Source: Pseudomonas cyclaminis
GTDB lineage: Bacteria; Pseudomonadota; Gammaproteobacteria; Pseudomonadales; Pseudomonadaceae
DNA: 56,643 nt
Assembly (NCBI RefSeq): GCF_015163715.1
Contig: NZ_JADDUM010000095.1
Location: 1 to 56,643, forward strand
Reading direction: 5' to 3'
The notes beneath the pieces were generated by a model that saw only the letters and a program-made list of their open reading frames with translations, was not told the DNA's origin and searched no databases. A program made the translations under genes and the position numbers. Positions 17,987 to 28,864 of this stretch are shown piece by piece. The stretch's first letter is position 1. Every line of letters starts with the position of its first letter.

Positions 17987-18002
17987 GTGTATATTCATCC
18001 AG
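17987..18002. promoter_or_regulatory. LexA (SOS) box in the uvrA/MFS-ssb divergent promoter
   Basis: GTGTATATTCATCCAG matches the LexA consensus CTG-N10-CAG except for the first base (GTG for CTG), and closely resembles the uvrA SOS box of E. coli. It lies about 50 bases before the uvrA start and overlaps the end of a TTGACA at 17981-17986. DNA damage should relieve LexA here and raise uvrA expression. Confidence 0.75.
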
Positions 18003-18052
18003 TCTTTAGCCGTATACTCCGGCATTATTTACGCCCGCCGTGCGAGGCCATC

Positions 18053-20887
18053 TTGGACAAGATCCTGATTCGTGGGGCTAGAACCCACAACCTGAAGAAC
18101 ATCGACCTGACCCTGCCCCGGGACAAGCTGATTGTCATCACCGGCTTGTCTGGCTCGGGCAAATCGTCCCTGGCGTTCGACACGCTGTATGCCGAAGGTC
18201 AGCGCCGCTATGTGGAATCGCTGTCGGCCTATGCCCGGCAGTTCCTGTCGATGATGGAAAAGCCCGACGTCGACACCATTGAAGGCCTGTCGCCGGCGAT
18301 TTCCATCGAACAGAAGTCGACCTCCCACAACCCACGCTCCACCGTGGGCACCATCACTGAAATCTACGACTACCTGCGCCTGCTTTACGCGCGGGTCGGT
18401 ATCCCCCGCTGCCCGGATCACGACATTCCACTGGAAGCCCAGACCGTCAGCCAGATGGTCGACCTGGTACTGGCCCAGCCGGAGGGTGCCAAGCTGATGC
18501 TGCTGGCGCCGGTGATTCGCGAGCGCAAGGGCGAACACCTTTCCGTCTTCGAAGAGCTGCGGGCGCAGGGTTTTGTACGCGCGCGCATCAACGGCAAGCT
18601 GTATGAGCTGGACGAAGCACCGAAGCTCGACAAGCAGAAGAAGCATTCGATCGATGTAGTGGTCGACCGCTTCAAAGTGCGCGCCGACCTGCAGCAGCGT
18701 CTAGCGGAATCGTTCGAGACCGCGCTTAAGCTGGCGGATGGTATTGCGCTGGTTGCGCCGATGGATGACGAGCCGGGCGAAGAGATCATCTTCTCTGCGC
18801 GCTTTGCCTGCCCGATCTGTGGCCATGCCATCAGCGAACTGGAACCCAAACTGTTTTCCTTCAACAACCCGGCTGGCGCCTGCCCAACCTGCGATGGCCT
18901 GGGTGTGAAGCAGTTCTTCGATATAAAGCGCCTGGTGAATGGCGAGCTGACGTTGGCGGAAGGTGCGATACGCGGCTGGGACAGGCGCAACGTCTATTAC
19001 TTCCAGATGCTGGGGTCGCTGGCGTCCCACTACAAATTCAGCCTTGAAGTGCCATTCAACCAACTGCCGGCAGATCAGCAGAAGGTCATCCTCAATGGCA
19101 GTGGTTCGCAGAACGTCGACTTTAAATACCTGAACGACCGCGGCGACATCGTTAAACGTTCGCACCCGTTCGAAGGCATTGTGCCGAACCTGGAGCGGCG
19201 CTACCGCGAGACCGAATCGGCGAGCGTGCGCGAAGAGTTGGCCAAATTCCTCAGCACTCAACCTTGTCCAGATTGCCGTGGCACGCGTTTGCGTCGGGAG
19301 GCGCGGCATGTCTGGGTGGGTGAGAAGACCCTGCCGGCAGTGACCAACCTGCCGATCGGCGATGCATGTGAATACTTCGGTGTACTCAAGCTGACCGGAC
19401 GCCGCGGGGAAATTGCCGACAAGATCCTCAAGGAAATTCGTGAGCGGTTACAGTTCCTGGTCAACGTGGGCCTGGATTATCTTTCACTGGATCGTAGCGC
19501 CGACACCTTGTCCGGCGGTGAAGCGCAACGTATTCGCCTGGCCAGCCAGATTGGTGCGGGCCTGGTGGGCGTGTTGTACATCCTGGATGAACCGTCCATT
19601 GGTTTGCACCAGCGGGACAACGATCGTCTGTTGGGCACATTGAAGCACCTGCGGGATATCGGCAATACGGTCATTGTGGTCGAGCACGATGAGGACGCGA
19701 TTCGCCTGGCGGACTATGTGGTCGATATTGGCCCAGGCGCCGGCGTGCACGGTGGACACATTGTTGCTGAAGGCACGCCGGCCGAAGTCATGGCTCATCC
19801 GGACTCCTTGACCGGCAAGTATCTGTCTGGCCGCGTGAAGATTGCAGTGCCGGCGAAACGTACACCGCGCAACAAGAAGATGGCGCTACATCTCAAGGGC
19901 GCACGCGGGAACAACCTGCGTAATGTCGACCTGGAGATTCCGCTGGGCTTGCTGACCTGTGTGACCGGTGTATCGGGCTCGGGCAAGTCGACGCTGATCA
20001 ACAACACGCTGTTCCCCCTTAGTGCAACCGCCCTGAACGGCGCAACCACGCTGGAAGCGGCTGCGCATGACAGCATCAAGGGCCTTGAGCACCTGGACAA
20101 AGTGGTCGATATCGACCAGAGCCCGATTGGGCGTACACCTCGCTCCAACCCGGCGACTTACACGGGGCTGTTCACGCCGATTCGCGAGCTGTTCGCGGGT
20201 GTGCCGGAGTCTCGCTCGCGTGGCTACGGGCCTGGGCGGTTCTCGTTCAACGTCAAGGGCGGACGCTGTGAAGCGTGTCAGGGCGATGGCTTGATCAAGG
20301 TAGAGATGCACTTCCTGCCGGATATCTATGTGCCGTGCGATGTGTGCAAGAGCAAGCGCTATAACCGCGAAACTCTTGAGATCAAGTACAAGGGCAAGAA
20401 CATCCACGAAACCCTGGAGATGACCATCGAGGAAGCTCGCGTGTTCTTCGACGCGGTTCCAGCGTTGGCGCGCAAGCTGCAGACGCTGATGGATGTGGGG
20501 CTGTCGTATATCAAGCTGGGGCAATCAGCGACCACACTGTCCGGTGGCGAGGCACAGCGGGTGAAGCTGTCCCGGGAGCTGTCCAAGCGCGATACGGGCA
20601 AGACCCTGTATATCCTCGACGAACCGACTACGGGACTGCATTTCGCGGATATCCAGCAACTGCTCGACGTGCTGCACCGATTGCGCGACCACGGCAACAC
20701 TGTAGTGGTAATTGAGCACAACCTTGACGTGATCAAGACGGCTGACTGGTTGGTGGACCTGGGGCCGGAGGGCGGCTCCAAGGGTGGACAGATCATCGCG
20801 GTAGGCACGCCGGAGCAAGTCTCTGAAATGCCGCAGTCCCACACCGGTTACTACTTGAAACCGTTGCTGGAGCGGGACCGCGCCTGA
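18053..20887 (+). CDS. uvrA: UvrABC excinuclease subunit A
   Basis: 944 residues, full length for the genus. Start is a TTG at 18053 ([14 protein letters not shown] by homology); the frame is open further upstream but homology begins here. Two ABC modules: Walker [11 protein letters not shown] (residues 31-40) and [10 protein letters not shown] in the second half; two LSGGEAQR signatures; zinc-binding CPICGH...CPTCDGLG and CEACQGDG...CDVCKSKRY. UvrA scans DNA for bulky lesions and loads UvrB in nucleotide excision repair. A LexA box precedes it and a strong terminator follows. Confidence 0.98.
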   Translation: MDKILIRGARTHNLKNIDLTLPRDKLIVITGLSGSGKSSLAFDTLYAEGQRRYVESLSAYARQFLSMMEKPDVDTIEGLSPAISIEQKSTSHNPRSTVGTITEIYDYLRLLYARVGIPRCPDHDIPLEAQTVSQMVDLVLAQPEGAKLMLLAPVIRERKGEHLSVFEELRAQGFVRARINGKLYELDEAPKLDKQKKHSIDVVVDRFKVRADLQQRLAESFETALKLADGIALVAPMDDEPGEEIIFSARFACPICGHAISELEPKLFSFNNPAGACPTCDGLGVKQFFDIKRLVNGELTLAEGAIRGWDRRNVYYFQMLGSLASHYKFSLEVPFNQLPADQQKVILNGSGSQNVDFKYLNDRGDIVKRSHPFEGIVPNLERRYRETESASVREELAKFLSTQPCPDCRGTRLRREARHVWVGEKTLPAVTNLPIGDACEYFGVLKLTGRRGEIADKILKEIRERLQFLVNVGLDYLSLDRSADTLSGGEAQRIRLASQIGAGLVGVLYILDEPSIGLHQRDNDRLLGTLKHLRDIGNTVIVVEHDEDAIRLADYVVDIGPGAGVHGGHIVAEGTPAEVMAHPDSLTGKYLSGRVKIAVPAKRTPRNKKMALHLKGARGNNLRNVDLEIPLGLLTCVTGVSGSGKSTLINNTLFPLSATALNGATTLEAAAHDSIKGLEHLDKVVDIDQSPIGRTPRSNPATYTGLFTPIRELFAGVPESRSRGYGPGRFSFNVKGGRCEACQGDGLIKVEMHFLPDIYVPCDVCKSKRYNRETLEIKYKGKNIHETLEMTIEEARVFFDAVPALARKLQTLMDVGLSYIKLGQSATTLSGGEAQRVKLSRELSKRDTGKTLYILDEPTTGLHFADIQQLLDVLHRLRDHGNTVVVIEHNLDVIKTADWLVDLGPEGGSKGGQIIAVGTPEQVSEMPQSHTGYYLKPLLERDRA

Positions 20888-20901
20888 CTTGTCGTCCCAT
20901 A

Positions 20902-20939
20902 AAAAAGCCCCTGTCACTTTGCGGTGACAGGGGCTTTTT
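20902..20939. terminator. Bidirectional terminator between uvrA and ftnA
   Basis: A long perfect stem, AAAAAGCCCCTGTCAC pairing with GTGACAGGGGCTTTTT around a short TTTGCG loop, with A- and T-runs on both sides. It serves uvrA (plus) and ftnA (minus). Confidence 0.93.
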
Positions 20940-20951
20940 CGTAGCCGGGAA

Positions 20952-21416
20952 TCAGAACTGCGATTGCAGGTAGTTTTCCAGGCCAATGAGCTTGATCAGA
21001 CCCAGCTGCTTTTCCAGCCAGTAGGTGTGGTCTTCTTCAGTGTCATTCAATTGCACACGAAGGATTTCACGCGTGACGAAGTCACTGTGCTGCTCGCAGA
21101 GCTCAATGCCCTTGCAAAGCGCAGCACGCACCTTGTATTCGAGGCGAAGATCGGCTGCCAGCATGTCAGGTACGGTGGTGCCCACGTCCAGGTCGTCGGG
21201 ACGCATACGCGGCGTGCCTTCGAGCATCAGGATACGGCGCATCAGTGCGTCGGCGTGCTGTGCCTCTTCTTCCATCTCGTGGTTGATACGCTCATAGAGT
21301 TCGGTGAAACCCCAGTCTTCGTACATCCGCGAGTGGATGAAATATTGGTCACGAGCTGCCAGTTCGCCCGTCAGCAACGTGTTGAGGTAATCGATTACGT
21401 CGGGGTGACCTTGCAT
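20952..21416 (-). CDS. ftnA: Bacterial ferritin FtnA (often annotated bacterioferritin BfrA)
   Basis: 154 residues. Ferritin four-helix bundle with ferroxidase ligands Glu18, Glu51 and His54 (EEEAQHAD) and, later, TEEDHTYW supplying Glu/His. Position 52, where true bacterioferritins have the haem-ligating Met, is Ala. The same feature marks P. aeruginosa FtnA, first named BfrA, which stores iron without haem. ATG at 21416 follows GGGAG; upstream in-frame codons give no homologous residues. It sits between uvrA and katA on the katA strand. Iron storage next to the main catalase fits control of Fenton chemistry. Confidence 0.93.
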   Translation of the reverse strand: MQGHPDVIDYLNTLLTGELAARDQYFIHSRMYEDWGFTELYERINHEMEEEAQHADALMRRILMLEGTPRMRPDDLDVGTTVPDMLAADLRLEYKVRAALCKGIELCEQHSDFVTREILRVQLNDTEEDHTYWLEKQLGLIKLIGLENYLQSQF

Positions 21417-21529
21417 CGCCCTACATCTCCCTGCTTGAAAGTCTGTAGTTTGAACCATCATGACCCGGAGGTCACGGGATCAACGGCATAAAAACGCACA
21501 TTTCCGGAGAAAAGTAGCTGAAATAACGC

Positions 21530-21556
21530 AAAAACCGCCCAAATGAGGGCGGTTCT
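21530..21556 (-). terminator. katA terminator
   Basis: On the minus strand, AACCGCCC pairs with GGGCGGTT (21533-21540 with 21547-21554) around a 6-base loop and is followed by TTTT. It separates katA from ftnA, so ftnA probably has its own promoter in the 115 bases before 21416. Confidence 0.82.
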
Positions 21557-21571
21557 GCTTATCGTTTAGAG

Positions 21572-23020
21572 TCAGTTAAGCGATACACCCAACGCCTTTG
21601 CGATTGCTTCTCCGTAAGCAGCGTCTGCCTTGTAGAAGTGCGCCAATTGACGCTGGACAACATCACTGGAAACCCCAGCCATTGCACCGGCGATGTTGGT
21701 GGTGAGCAGTGCCTGCTGCTCAGCATTCATCAGACGGAACAGCGCACCCGCGTGGCTGTAGTAGTCAGTGTCTTCACGATGATCGTAACGATCAGCGGCA
21801 CCGCTCAGCGCCAAAGCAGGCTCAGCGTACTGCGGGGCTTGCTTGGGGGCATCGGCGTAGCTGTTCGGCTCGTAGTTAGGGGCTGCACCACCGTTGCTGC
21901 CAAAAGCCATCGAGCCGTCGCGCTGGTAGCTGTTTACCGGGCTGCGCGGCGCATTTACCGGCAATTGCTGGTGATTGGTGCCGACACGATAACGATGGGC
22001 ATCGGCGTAAGCAAAAACACGACCTTGCAACATACGGTCTGGCGACAGGCCAACACCGGGCACCATATTGCTTGGCCCGAACGCGGCTTGCTCCACTTCG
22101 GCAAAGTAGTTCAGAGGGTTGCGGTTGAGCTCCAGTTCACCCACTTCGATCAGCGGAAACTCCTTTTGAGACCAGGTTTTGGTCACGTCGAAAGGATTCT
22201 CATAGTGAGCGTTAGCCTGGGCTTCAGTCATGATCTGGATGCAGACGCGCCATTTCGGAAAGTCGCCGCGCTCAATCGCGCCGAACAGATCACGCTGGGC
22301 GTAATCAGGGTCAGTACCGGCCAAACGTGCGGCATCCGCTGGAGCCAGGTTCTTGATGCCCTGCTTGGTTTTGTAGTGCCATTTAACCCAGTGGCGCTCG
22401 CCCTTCGCATTGATCAGGCTATAGGTGTGACTACCGAAGCCGTGCATGTGGCGATAGCCGTCTGGAATGCCACGGTCCGAAAACAGGATGGTCACCTGGT
22501 GCAGCGCCTCAGGCGAGTGCGACCAGAAGTCCCACATCATTTGCGCGCTTTTCAGGTTGCTTTGTGGGAGGCGCTTTTGGGTGTGGATGAAGTCCGGAAA
22601 TTTCAGCGGGTCGCGGATGAAGAACACTGGCGTGTTGTTACCCACGATGTCCCAGTTGCCTTCTTCGGTATAGAACTTCAAGGCAAAACCGCGTGGGTCG
22701 CGCTCGGTATCCGCAGAACCGCGCTCCCCTCCTACGGTGGAAAACCGCAGGAAGGTCGGGGTCTGCTTGCCGACAGCTTCAAACAGCTTGGCGCTCGTGT
22801 AGCGGGTGATGTCTTGGGTGACTGTAAAGGTTCCGTAGGCACCGGAGCCCTTGGCGTGTACACGGCGCTCAGGAATGTTTTCGCGGTTGAAGTGAGCGAG
22901 CTTCTCGATCAGATGGAAATCGTCGAGCAACAGCGGGCCACGCGGGCCGGCTGAACGGGAATTCTGGTTATCCGCAACGGGAGCACCGCTGGCGGTAGTA
23001 AGGACTTTATTCTGGCTCAT
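21572..23020 (-). CDS. katA: Catalase (clade 3, small-subunit haem catalase)
   Basis: 482 residues. Distal haem pocket [12 protein letters not shown] (His55) and GNNTPVFF (Asn), proximal [12 protein letters not shown] (R-x-F-x-Y, haem Tyr). It breaks down hydrogen peroxide in the cytoplasm/periplasm; the ortholog is the main housekeeping catalase of Pseudomonas. ATG at 23020 is used because GGAAG lies eight bases upstream; the codon at 23026 is TTG. A candidate OxyR site lies about 90-120 bases upstream, and a terminator follows. Confidence 0.97.
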   Translation of the reverse strand: MSQNKVLTTASGAPVADNQNSRSAGPRGPLLLDDFHLIEKLAHFNRENIPERRVHAKGSGAYGTFTVTQDITRYTSAKLFEAVGKQTPTFLRFSTVGGERGSADTERDPRGFALKFYTEEGNWDIVGNNTPVFFIRDPLKFPDFIHTQKRLPQSNLKSAQMMWDFWSHSPEALHQVTILFSDRGIPDGYRHMHGFGSHTYSLINAKGERHWVKWHYKTKQGIKNLAPADAARLAGTDPDYAQRDLFGAIERGDFPKWRVCIQIMTEAQANAHYENPFDVTKTWSQKEFPLIEVGELELNRNPLNYFAEVEQAAFGPSNMVPGVGLSPDRMLQGRVFAYADAHRYRVGTNHQQLPVNAPRSPVNSYQRDGSMAFGSNGGAAPNYEPNSYADAPKQAPQYAEPALALSGAADRYDHREDTDYYSHAGALFRLMNAEQQALLTTNIAGAMAGVSSDVVQRQLAHFYKADAAYGEAIAKALGVSLN

Positions 23021-23102
23021 GCTCAATCTTCCTCAGGTCAGACTTGGAACTGCCGGCTAATCGGCTTAGAGGGAGTATTGACGATCAAGATGACACCATC
23101 AA

Positions 23103-23139
23103 ATTTATTAAATCATGGTCATTGATAGAAAATAACTAA
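23103..23139 (-). promoter_or_regulatory. Candidate OxyR-binding site upstream of katA
   Basis: The 15-mer ATAGAAAATAACTAA at 23125-23139 matches 8 of the 10 fixed bases of the OxyR half-motif ATAGnTnnnAnCTAT. Seven bases away, 23103-23117 (ATTTATTAAATCATG) gives a weaker second half. The AT-rich position about 85-120 bases before the katA start is suitable for activation by peroxide. Confidence 0.4.
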
Positions 23140-23224
23140 CACACCCAACAGAGTAATTAGCTATGGATTGGACTCTGATGCTGGCAGCGACTCAATTAAT
23201 ATAGACAACGTTTTTTACACACAC

Positions 23225-23252
23225 AAAAAACCGGGCACTAGGCCCGGTTCTC
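23225..23252 (-). terminator. Terminator of the alpha operon (after rplQ)
   Basis: GAACCGGGCC TAGT GCCCGGTT on the minus strand followed by a T-run (the AAAAAA at 23222-23227). It ends the ribosomal protein supercluster. Confidence 0.88.
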
Positions 23253-23269
23253 CGTTACAGCTTGTCGTC

Positions 23270-23656
23270 TTACTCGGCGCTTACAGCTTCGCCGGCAGTA
23301 GCACGATCAACCAACTCGACGTACGCCATAGGCGCGTTGTCGCCAGCGCGGAAACCGCACTTGAGGATGCGCAGGTAGCCACCCTCACGGGTAGCGTAAC
23401 GCTTGCCCAGGTCGTTGAAGAGCTTACCAACGATAGCTTTCGAGCGAGTACGGTCGAAAGCCAGACGGCGGTTAGCCAGGCTGTCTGTCTTGGCCAAAGT
23501 GATCAGCGGCTCAGCAACGCGACGCAGTTCTTTAGCTTTCGGCAGTGTAGTTTTGATCAGCTCGTGCTCGAACAGCGACACCGCCATGTTTTGAAACATG
23601 GCCTTGCGGTGCGAGCTGGTACGGCTCAGGTGACGACCACTTTTACGATGACGCAT
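23270..23656 (-). CDS. rplQ: 50S ribosomal protein L17
   Basis: 128 residues, full length, starting [17 protein letters not shown] and containing the [16 protein letters not shown] core of L17. The C-terminus is short and acidic. It lies at the peptide exit side of the large subunit. Last gene of the alpha operon, 41 bases after rpoA; a terminator follows. Confidence 0.98.
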
Positions 23657-23697
23657 GGTTCATTCCTTACCAAACTCACGTTCGGTGATTACGACGA

Positions 23698-24699
23698 TCA
23701 GGCAGTCGCCTTGTCGTCCTTCTTAAGACTTGCAGGCGGCCAGTTGTCGAGGCGCATGCCGAGGGACAGACCGCGGGAGGCCAGAACGTCCTTGATTTCA
23801 GTCAAGGATTTCTTGCCAAGGTTCGGAGTCTTCAACAGTTCTACTTCGGTACGCTGAATCAGGTCGCCGATGTAGTAAATGTTTTCCGCCTTAAGGCAGT
23901 TAGCCGAACGTACAGTCAGTTCCAGATCGTCAACCGGGCGAAGCAGGATCGGATCGATCTCGTCTTCCTGCTCGATTACCACTGGTTCACTGTCACCTTT
24001 GAGGTCGACGAACGCAGCCAACTGCTGTTGCAGAATGGTTGCAGCGCGGCGGATAGCCTCTTCAGGATCCAGAGTACCGTTGGTTTCCAGATCAATAACC
24101 AGCTTGTCCAGGTTAGTACGCTGTTCGACACGGGCGTTTTCCACCACGTATGCGATACGGCGAACCGGGCTGAACGAAGAGTCAAGCTGCAAGCGACCAA
24201 TGCTGCGGCTTTCGTCTTCATCGCTCTGACGCGAGTCGGCCGGTTCATAACCACGACCACGAGCTACAGTGAGCTTCATGTTCAGGGCGCCGTTAGACGC
24301 CAGGTTAGCGATTACGTGATCGGGATTAACGATCTCGACATCATGATCCAGCTGAATATCGGCAGCGGTAACCACCCCCGAACCCTTCTTCGACAAGGTC
24401 AGCGTAACTTCGTCACGGCCGTGCAGCTTGATAGCCAGACCTTTAAGGTTCAACAGGATTTCAATTACGTCTTCCTGTACACCTTCGATGGCGCTGTACT
24501 CGTGGAGCACACCGTCAATCTCGGCCTCGACTACTGCACAGCCGGGCATTGAGGACAACAGGATGCGGCGCAGCGCGTTGCCCAGGGTGTGGCCAAAACC
24601 ACGCTCGAGAGGCTCGAGAGTGATCTTGGCGCGGGTTGGACTGACAACCTGCACATCAATGTGGCGGGGTGTCAGGAACTCATTTACCGAAATCTGCAT
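23698..24699 (-). CDS. rpoA: RNA polymerase alpha subunit
   Basis: 333 residues: N-terminal assembly domain ([17 protein letters not shown] at about 33-49 dimerises and binds beta/beta') and a C-terminal domain with [19 protein letters not shown] that contacts UP elements and activators. Linked by an acidic/polar hinge near residue 235-245. Sits between rpsD and rplQ as in other gammaproteobacteria, where S4 represses the operon. Confidence 0.98.
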   Translation of the reverse strand: MQISVNEFLTPRHIDVQVVSPTRAKITLEPLERGFGHTLGNALRRILLSSMPGCAVVEAEIDGVLHEYSAIEGVQEDVIEILLNLKGLAIKLHGRDEVTLTLSKKGSGVVTAADIQLDHDVEIVNPDHVIANLASNGALNMKLTVARGRGYEPADSRQSDEDESRSIGRLQLDSSFSPVRRIAYVVENARVEQRTNLDKLVIDLETNGTLDPEEAIRRAATILQQQLAAFVDLKGDSEPVVIEQEDEIDPILLRPVDDLELTVRSANCLKAENIYYIGDLIQRTEVELLKTPNLGKKSLTEIKDVLASRGLSLGMRLDNWPPASLKKDDKATA

Positions 24700-24721
24700 G
24701 GATGCACCTATTTTCTAGCCC

Positions 24722-25342
24722 TTACTTGGAGTAGAGCTCGACAATCAGGCTTTCGTTGATGTCGGCGGACAGATCACTGCGAGCAGGAACGTTCTTGAAA
24801 ACGCCCGACTTCTTCTCAGTGTCTACTTCTACCCATTCTACGCGGCCACGTTGGGCACACAGATCGAGAGCTTGGACAATGCGAAGTTGGTTTTTAGCTT
24901 TCTCGCGAATCGCTACCACGTCACCAGCACGAACCTGGTAGGACGGGACGTTAACGGTTTGGCCGTTTACGCTTACGGATTTGTGCGATACCAGCTGACG
25001 GGATTCGGCACGAGTCGAACCAAAGCCCATACGGTATACAACGTTGTCCAGACGGCATTCGAGCAGTTGCAGCAGGTTTTCACCGGTTGCACCTTTCTTG
25101 CCAGCAGCTTCTTTGTAGTAGCCGCTGAACTGACGCTCGAGAACGCCGTAGATACGACGGACCTTCTGCTTTTCACGCAGTTGGGTGCCGTAATCGGACT
25201 GGCGACCGCGGCGTTGGCCGTGTATACCAGGTGCTGCTTCAATGTTGCACTTCGATTCGATCGCGCGCACGCCGCTCTTCAAGAAGAGATCGGTGCCTTC
25301 ACGACGAGCGAGTTTGCATTTTGGACCAATGTAACGAGCCAT
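24722..25342 (-). CDS. rpsD: 30S ribosomal protein S4
   Basis: 206 residues. Starts [16 protein letters not shown]; the S4 RNA-binding domain is at about 95-160 ([32 protein letters not shown]). Only Cys9 and Cys32 remain of the possible zinc cysteines, so it is the zinc-free form. S4 nucleates 30S assembly and in E. coli represses its own operon at the rpsM leader. Confidence 0.98.
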   Translation of the reverse strand: MARYIGPKCKLARREGTDLFLKSGVRAIESKCNIEAAPGIHGQRRGRQSDYGTQLREKQKVRRIYGVLERQFSGYYKEAAGKKGATGENLLQLLECRLDNVVYRMGFGSTRAESRQLVSHKSVSVNGQTVNVPSYQVRAGDVVAIREKAKNQLRIVQALDLCAQRGRVEWVEVDTEKKSGVFKNVPARSDLSADINESLIVELYSK

Positions 25343-25360
25343 TCTTTACAATCTCCTGGA

Positions 25361-25750
25361 TTACACGCGGCGCTTCTTCGGCGGACGGCACCCGTTGTGC
25401 GGGATTGGCGTCACGTCGGTGATGCTGGCGATCTTATAGCCACAGCCGTTCAAAGCACGGACAGCAGACTCACGACCTGGACCTGGACCTTTGACGTTAA
25501 CGTCGAGGTTTTTCAGGCCATATTCCAGCGCAGCTTGACCAGCACGTTCAGCAGCTACTTGAGCAGCAAACGGGGTGGACTTGCGGGAACCGCGGAAACC
25601 CGAACCACCGGAGGTAGCCCAAGAAAGCGCGTTACCTTGACGGTCGGTGATGGTCACGATTGTGTTGTTAAAAGATGCATGGATGTGGGCGATGCCATCA
25701 ACCACTGTCTTTTTAACTTTTTTACGAGGACGAGCAGCAGGTTTTGCCAT
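25361..25750 (-). CDS. rpsK: 30S ribosomal protein S11
   Basis: 129 residues with the S11 landmarks [29 protein letters not shown] and [15 protein letters not shown] at the end. It forms part of the 30S platform near the mRNA exit. Between rpsM and rpsD in the alpha operon, 30 bases after rpsM. Confidence 0.98.
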   Translation of the reverse strand: MAKPAARPRKKVKKTVVDGIAHIHASFNNTIVTITDRQGNALSWATSGGSGFRGSRKSTPFAAQVAAERAGQAALEYGLKNLDVNVKGPGPGRESAVRALNGCGYKIASITDVTPIPHNGCRPPKKRRV

Positions 25751-25780
25751 GATAATTTTCCTGTCGATTCGCGTGGGCGA

Positions 25781-26137
25781 TTACTTGCGGATCGGCTTAC
25801 GCGGACCTTTACGGGTACGCGCGTTAGTCTTGGTACGCTGACCGCGTACTGGAAGACCACGACGATGACGCAGACCACGGTAGCAACCGAGGTCCATCAA
25901 ACGCTTGATTTTCATGTTGATTTCGCGACGCAGGTCACCTTCAGTGGTGAACTTCGCCACTTCGCCACGCAACAGCTCAATCTGCTCGTCGCTCAGATCT
26001 TTGATCTTTGCGGCTGGGTTTACCCCAGTATCTGCGCAAATTTTCTGCGCAGTAGTGCGACCAACACCATAGATGTAGGTCAGCGAGATAACAGTGTGCT
26101 TGTTATCTGGAATGTTAACGCCTGCAATACGGGCCAT
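25781..26137 (-). CDS. rpsM: 30S ribosomal protein S13
   Basis: 118 residues: [26 protein letters not shown] at the start, helix-two-turns-helix domain, and the basic tail [18 protein letters not shown] that reaches the P-site tRNAs. First gene of the alpha operon; a sigma70-like promoter lies about 60-90 bases upstream. Confidence 0.98.
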
Positions 26138-26196
26138 TCAGTGGGACTCCAATTGACAGCTACCTACGCCCCGGAAGCCAAGAAATAGGGCGCGAG

Positions 26197-26225
26197 ATAA
26201 TATCGCTGTAATAACAAATAATCAA
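26197..26225 (-). promoter_or_regulatory. Sigma70 promoter of the alpha operon
   Basis: On the minus strand TTGATT (26220-26225) and TATTAT (26197-26202) are separated by exactly 17 bases and followed by a GC-rich CTCGCGCCC discriminator, as expected for a growth-rate and ppGpp-controlled promoter. It lies right after the spc-operon terminator. Confidence 0.75.
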
Positions 26226-26251
26226 CCCGGCAGCGCACTAGCTGCCGGGCT
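26226..26251 (-). terminator. Terminator after rpmJ (end of spc operon)
   Basis: GCCCGGCAGC pairs with GCTGCCGGGTT around a 6-base loop on the minus strand, then a T/A-rich run that also forms the -35 of the alpha promoter. The U-tract is broken, so read-through into rpsM is likely. Confidence 0.7.
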
Positions 26252-26266
26252 TCAAGCGGATCACAC

Positions 26267-26383
26267 TCAGCCTTGGCGCTGTTTGTGACGCGGTTCCGCG
26301 CTGCAAATTACTCGAACAACACCTTCGCGGCGAATAATCTTGCAGTTACGGCACAGCTTTTTCACCGATGCACGAACTTTCAT
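26267..26383 (-). CDS. rpmJ: 50S ribosomal protein L36
   Basis: A 38-residue gene found by reading the gap between secY and rps[22 protein letters not shown]...HKQRQG. Cys11, Cys14, Cys27 and His33 are all present, so it is the zinc-binding form. ATG at 26383 follows GAGGAG-type sequence (CGAGGAGTTGGTG). Last gene of the spc operon. Confidence 0.97.
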
Positions 26384-26411
26384 CACCAACTCCTCGAACC
26401 TTATGGGGTAC

Positions 26412-27740
26412 TCAGCGCAACATGCCGCTGCCGTAGCCCTTCAGGTTGGCTTTCTTCATCAGGGATTCGTACTGGTGCGAAACGAGGTGCGATTGTACTT
26501 GGGACATGAAGTCCATCACAACCACGACGACGATCAGCAACGAGGTCCCGCCAAGGTAGAACGGAACGTTTGCTGCAACCACCAGGAACTGGGGCAACAA
26601 GCACACGGCCGTCATATATAGAGCACCGAACAGGGTCAAACGAGTCAGAACGCCATCAATGTAGCGTGCAGACTGCTCACCTGGACGGATGCCCGGAATA
26701 AAGGCACCGGACTTCTTCAGGTTTTCCGCTACGTCTTTCGGATTGAACATCAACGCCGTATAGAAGAAGCAGAAGAAAATAATCCCTGCACTAAACAGCA
26801 GAATATTCAACGGCTGACCAGGAGCGATCGACTGAGAGAGGTCCTGCAGCCAGCCCATGTTTTCAGACTGACCAAACCAGGTACCCAACGAAGCCGGAAA
26901 CAGCAAAATGCTGCTCGCGAAAATTGCCGGAATAACACCGGCCATATTCACTTTCAGCGGCAAGTGGCTGGTCTGCGCAGCAAAGACCTTACGGCCCTGC
27001 TGACGCTTGGCGTAGTGAACAGCAATACGACGCTGACCACGCTCAATGAACACCACAAAACCGATAATCGCTACTGCCAGCAAACCGATGGCGACGAGGG
27101 CGAAAATATTGATATCACCCTGACGTGCAGACTCGAAAGACTGCCCAATCGCTCTCGGAAGACCGGCGACGATACCTGCGAAAATCAACATCGAGATACC
27201 GTTACCAACACCACGCTCAGTAATCTGCTCACCCAGCCACATCATGAACATTGCGCCAGCCACAAACGTGGATACCGCAACGAAATGGAAGCCAAAGTCA
27301 CCAGTGAACGCAACGCCCTGCCCTGCCAAACCAACGGACATGCCGATAGCTTGAACCAAGGCGAGAGCGACAGTGCCGTAGCGGGTGTACTGGCTAATCT
27401 TGCGACGGCCAGCTTCACCTTCCTTCTTCAACTGCTCCAGCTGCGGGCTGACGGCGGTCATCAGCTGCATGATGATCGATGCCGAAATGTACGGCATGAT
27501 CCCCAGTGCAAAGATGCTCATCCGCTCCAGCGCGCCGCCGGAAAACATGTTGAACAAGCTAAGAATGGTCCCCTCATTCTGTCGAAACAGGTCTGCGAGT
27601 CGGTCCGGGTTGATACCTGGAACCGGGATGTGTGCGCCTATTCGGTAGACGATAATCGCCAAGAACAGAAAACGCAGACGAGCCCAAAGTTCAGACATAC
27701 CGCCTTTGCCGAGCGCTGAGAGAGCACCTTGCTTAGCCAT
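26412..27740 (-). CDS. secY: Sec translocon channel subunit SecY
   Basis: 442 residues with ten membrane helices. The plug/gate region ([24 protein letters not shown]) and cytoplasmic loop [10 protein letters not shown]...[22 protein letters not shown] are typical. Forms the SecYEG protein-conducting pore in the inner membrane; its partner secE is at 53154 in this window. The ATG directly abuts the stop of rplO. Confidence 0.98.
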
Positions 27741-28178
27741 TTATTCCTCGAACTTGCCGCCAGCTGCTTCGATAGCCGAACGCGCACCTTTGGTGGCGCC
27801 GATTCCCTTGCCGATAGTGACAGCGCGAGTCACTTCACCGGACAGCATGATTTTCACACGCTGTACGTTGACGTTGATCACGTTGGCATCTTTCAGGGTC
27901 TGCACAGTAACGATGTCGCCTTCCACTTTAGCCAGCTCGGACAGACGCACTTCTGCGCGATCCATAGCTTTCAGGGACACGAAACCGAACTTAGGCAGGC
28001 GACGATGCAGCGGCTGTTGACCGCCTTCAAAGCCTGGAGCGATGGTGCCACCGGAGCGGGAGGTTTGACCTTTGTGGCCACGGCCACCAGTCTTACCCAA
28101 ACCGCTACCGATACCACGGCCCGGACGATGCTTTTCGCGACGGGAACCCGGCGCTGGACTCAGATCATTGAGTTTCAT
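27741..28178 (-). CDS. rplO: 50S ribosomal protein L15
   Basis: 145 residues: [21 protein letters not shown] start, Gly-rich [17 protein letters not shown] loop that enters the 23S core, and a globular C-terminal domain. Spc operon, three bases after rpmD and directly abutting secY, suggesting coupled translation. Confidence 0.98.
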   Translation of the reverse strand: MKLNDLSPAPGSRREKHRPGRGIGSGLGKTGGRGHKGQTSRSGGTIAPGFEGGQQPLHRRLPKFGFVSLKAMDRAEVRLSELAKVEGDIVTVQTLKDANVINVNVQRVKIMLSGEVTRAVTIGKGIGATKGARSAIEAAGGKFEE

Positions 28179-28181
28179 CGA

Positions 28182-28358
28182 TTAACCCTCTACACGCAGC
28201 ATGTAGTAAGCCTTGTTGATCATCCCGCGATTCTCGGGAGTATCCTGGACTTCTACAGTGTGACCGATGCGACGCAGACCCAAACCCTTAACGCACAGTT
28301 TGTGGTTAGGAATGCGGCCGGTCATGCTTTTGATCAGCGTAACTTTAACGGTAGCCAT
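28182..28358 (-). CDS. rpmD: 50S ribosomal protein L30
   Basis: A 58-residue gene read from the gap between rpsE and rpl[21 protein letters not shown]...[15 protein letters not shown]. Length and ferredoxin-like L30 pattern ([15 protein letters not shown]) match the family. ATG at 28358, two bases after the rpsE stop. Confidence 0.97.
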
Positions 28359-28360
28359 GA

Positions 28361-28861
28361 TCAGAAGATCTCCTTGACACTTTTGCCACGCTTGGCGGCA
28401 ATGGATTCAGGAGACTGCATAGCTTTCAAACCTTTGAAAGTGGCGTGAACCACGTTTACCGGGTTAGTCGAACCGTAGCACTTGGCCAGAACGTTCTGAA
28501 CGCCAGCAACTTCGAGGACAGCACGCATAGCGCCGCCAGCGATGATACCGGTACCTTCAGAAGCAGGCTGCATGTACACCTTCGAAGCGCCGTGAGCGGA
28601 CTTCATAGCGTATTGCAGCGTGGTGCCGTTCAGATCAACTTGGATCATGTTGCGACGAGCAGCTTCCATTGCCTTCTGGATCGCAGCAGGCACTTCACGT
28701 GACTTGCCACGGCCGAAGCCAACACGCCCTTTACCATCACCCACCACGGTCAACGCGGTGAAAGTGAAGATACGGCCGCCTTTAACGGTTTTGGCTACGC
28801 GGTTAACTTGAACCAGCTTCTCAATGTAGCCTTCGTCGCGCTTTTGGTCGTTATTTGACAT
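28361..28861 (-). CDS. rpsE: 30S ribosomal protein S5
   Basis: 166 residues. Double-stranded RNA-binding-like N-terminal domain with [20 protein letters not shown] and C-terminal [20 protein letters not shown]5 shapes decoding accuracy and mRNA entry; the spectinomycin-related loop [12 protein letters not shown] is present without obvious change. Spc operon, three bases after rplR. Confidence 0.98.
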
Positions 28862-28864
28862 AAC

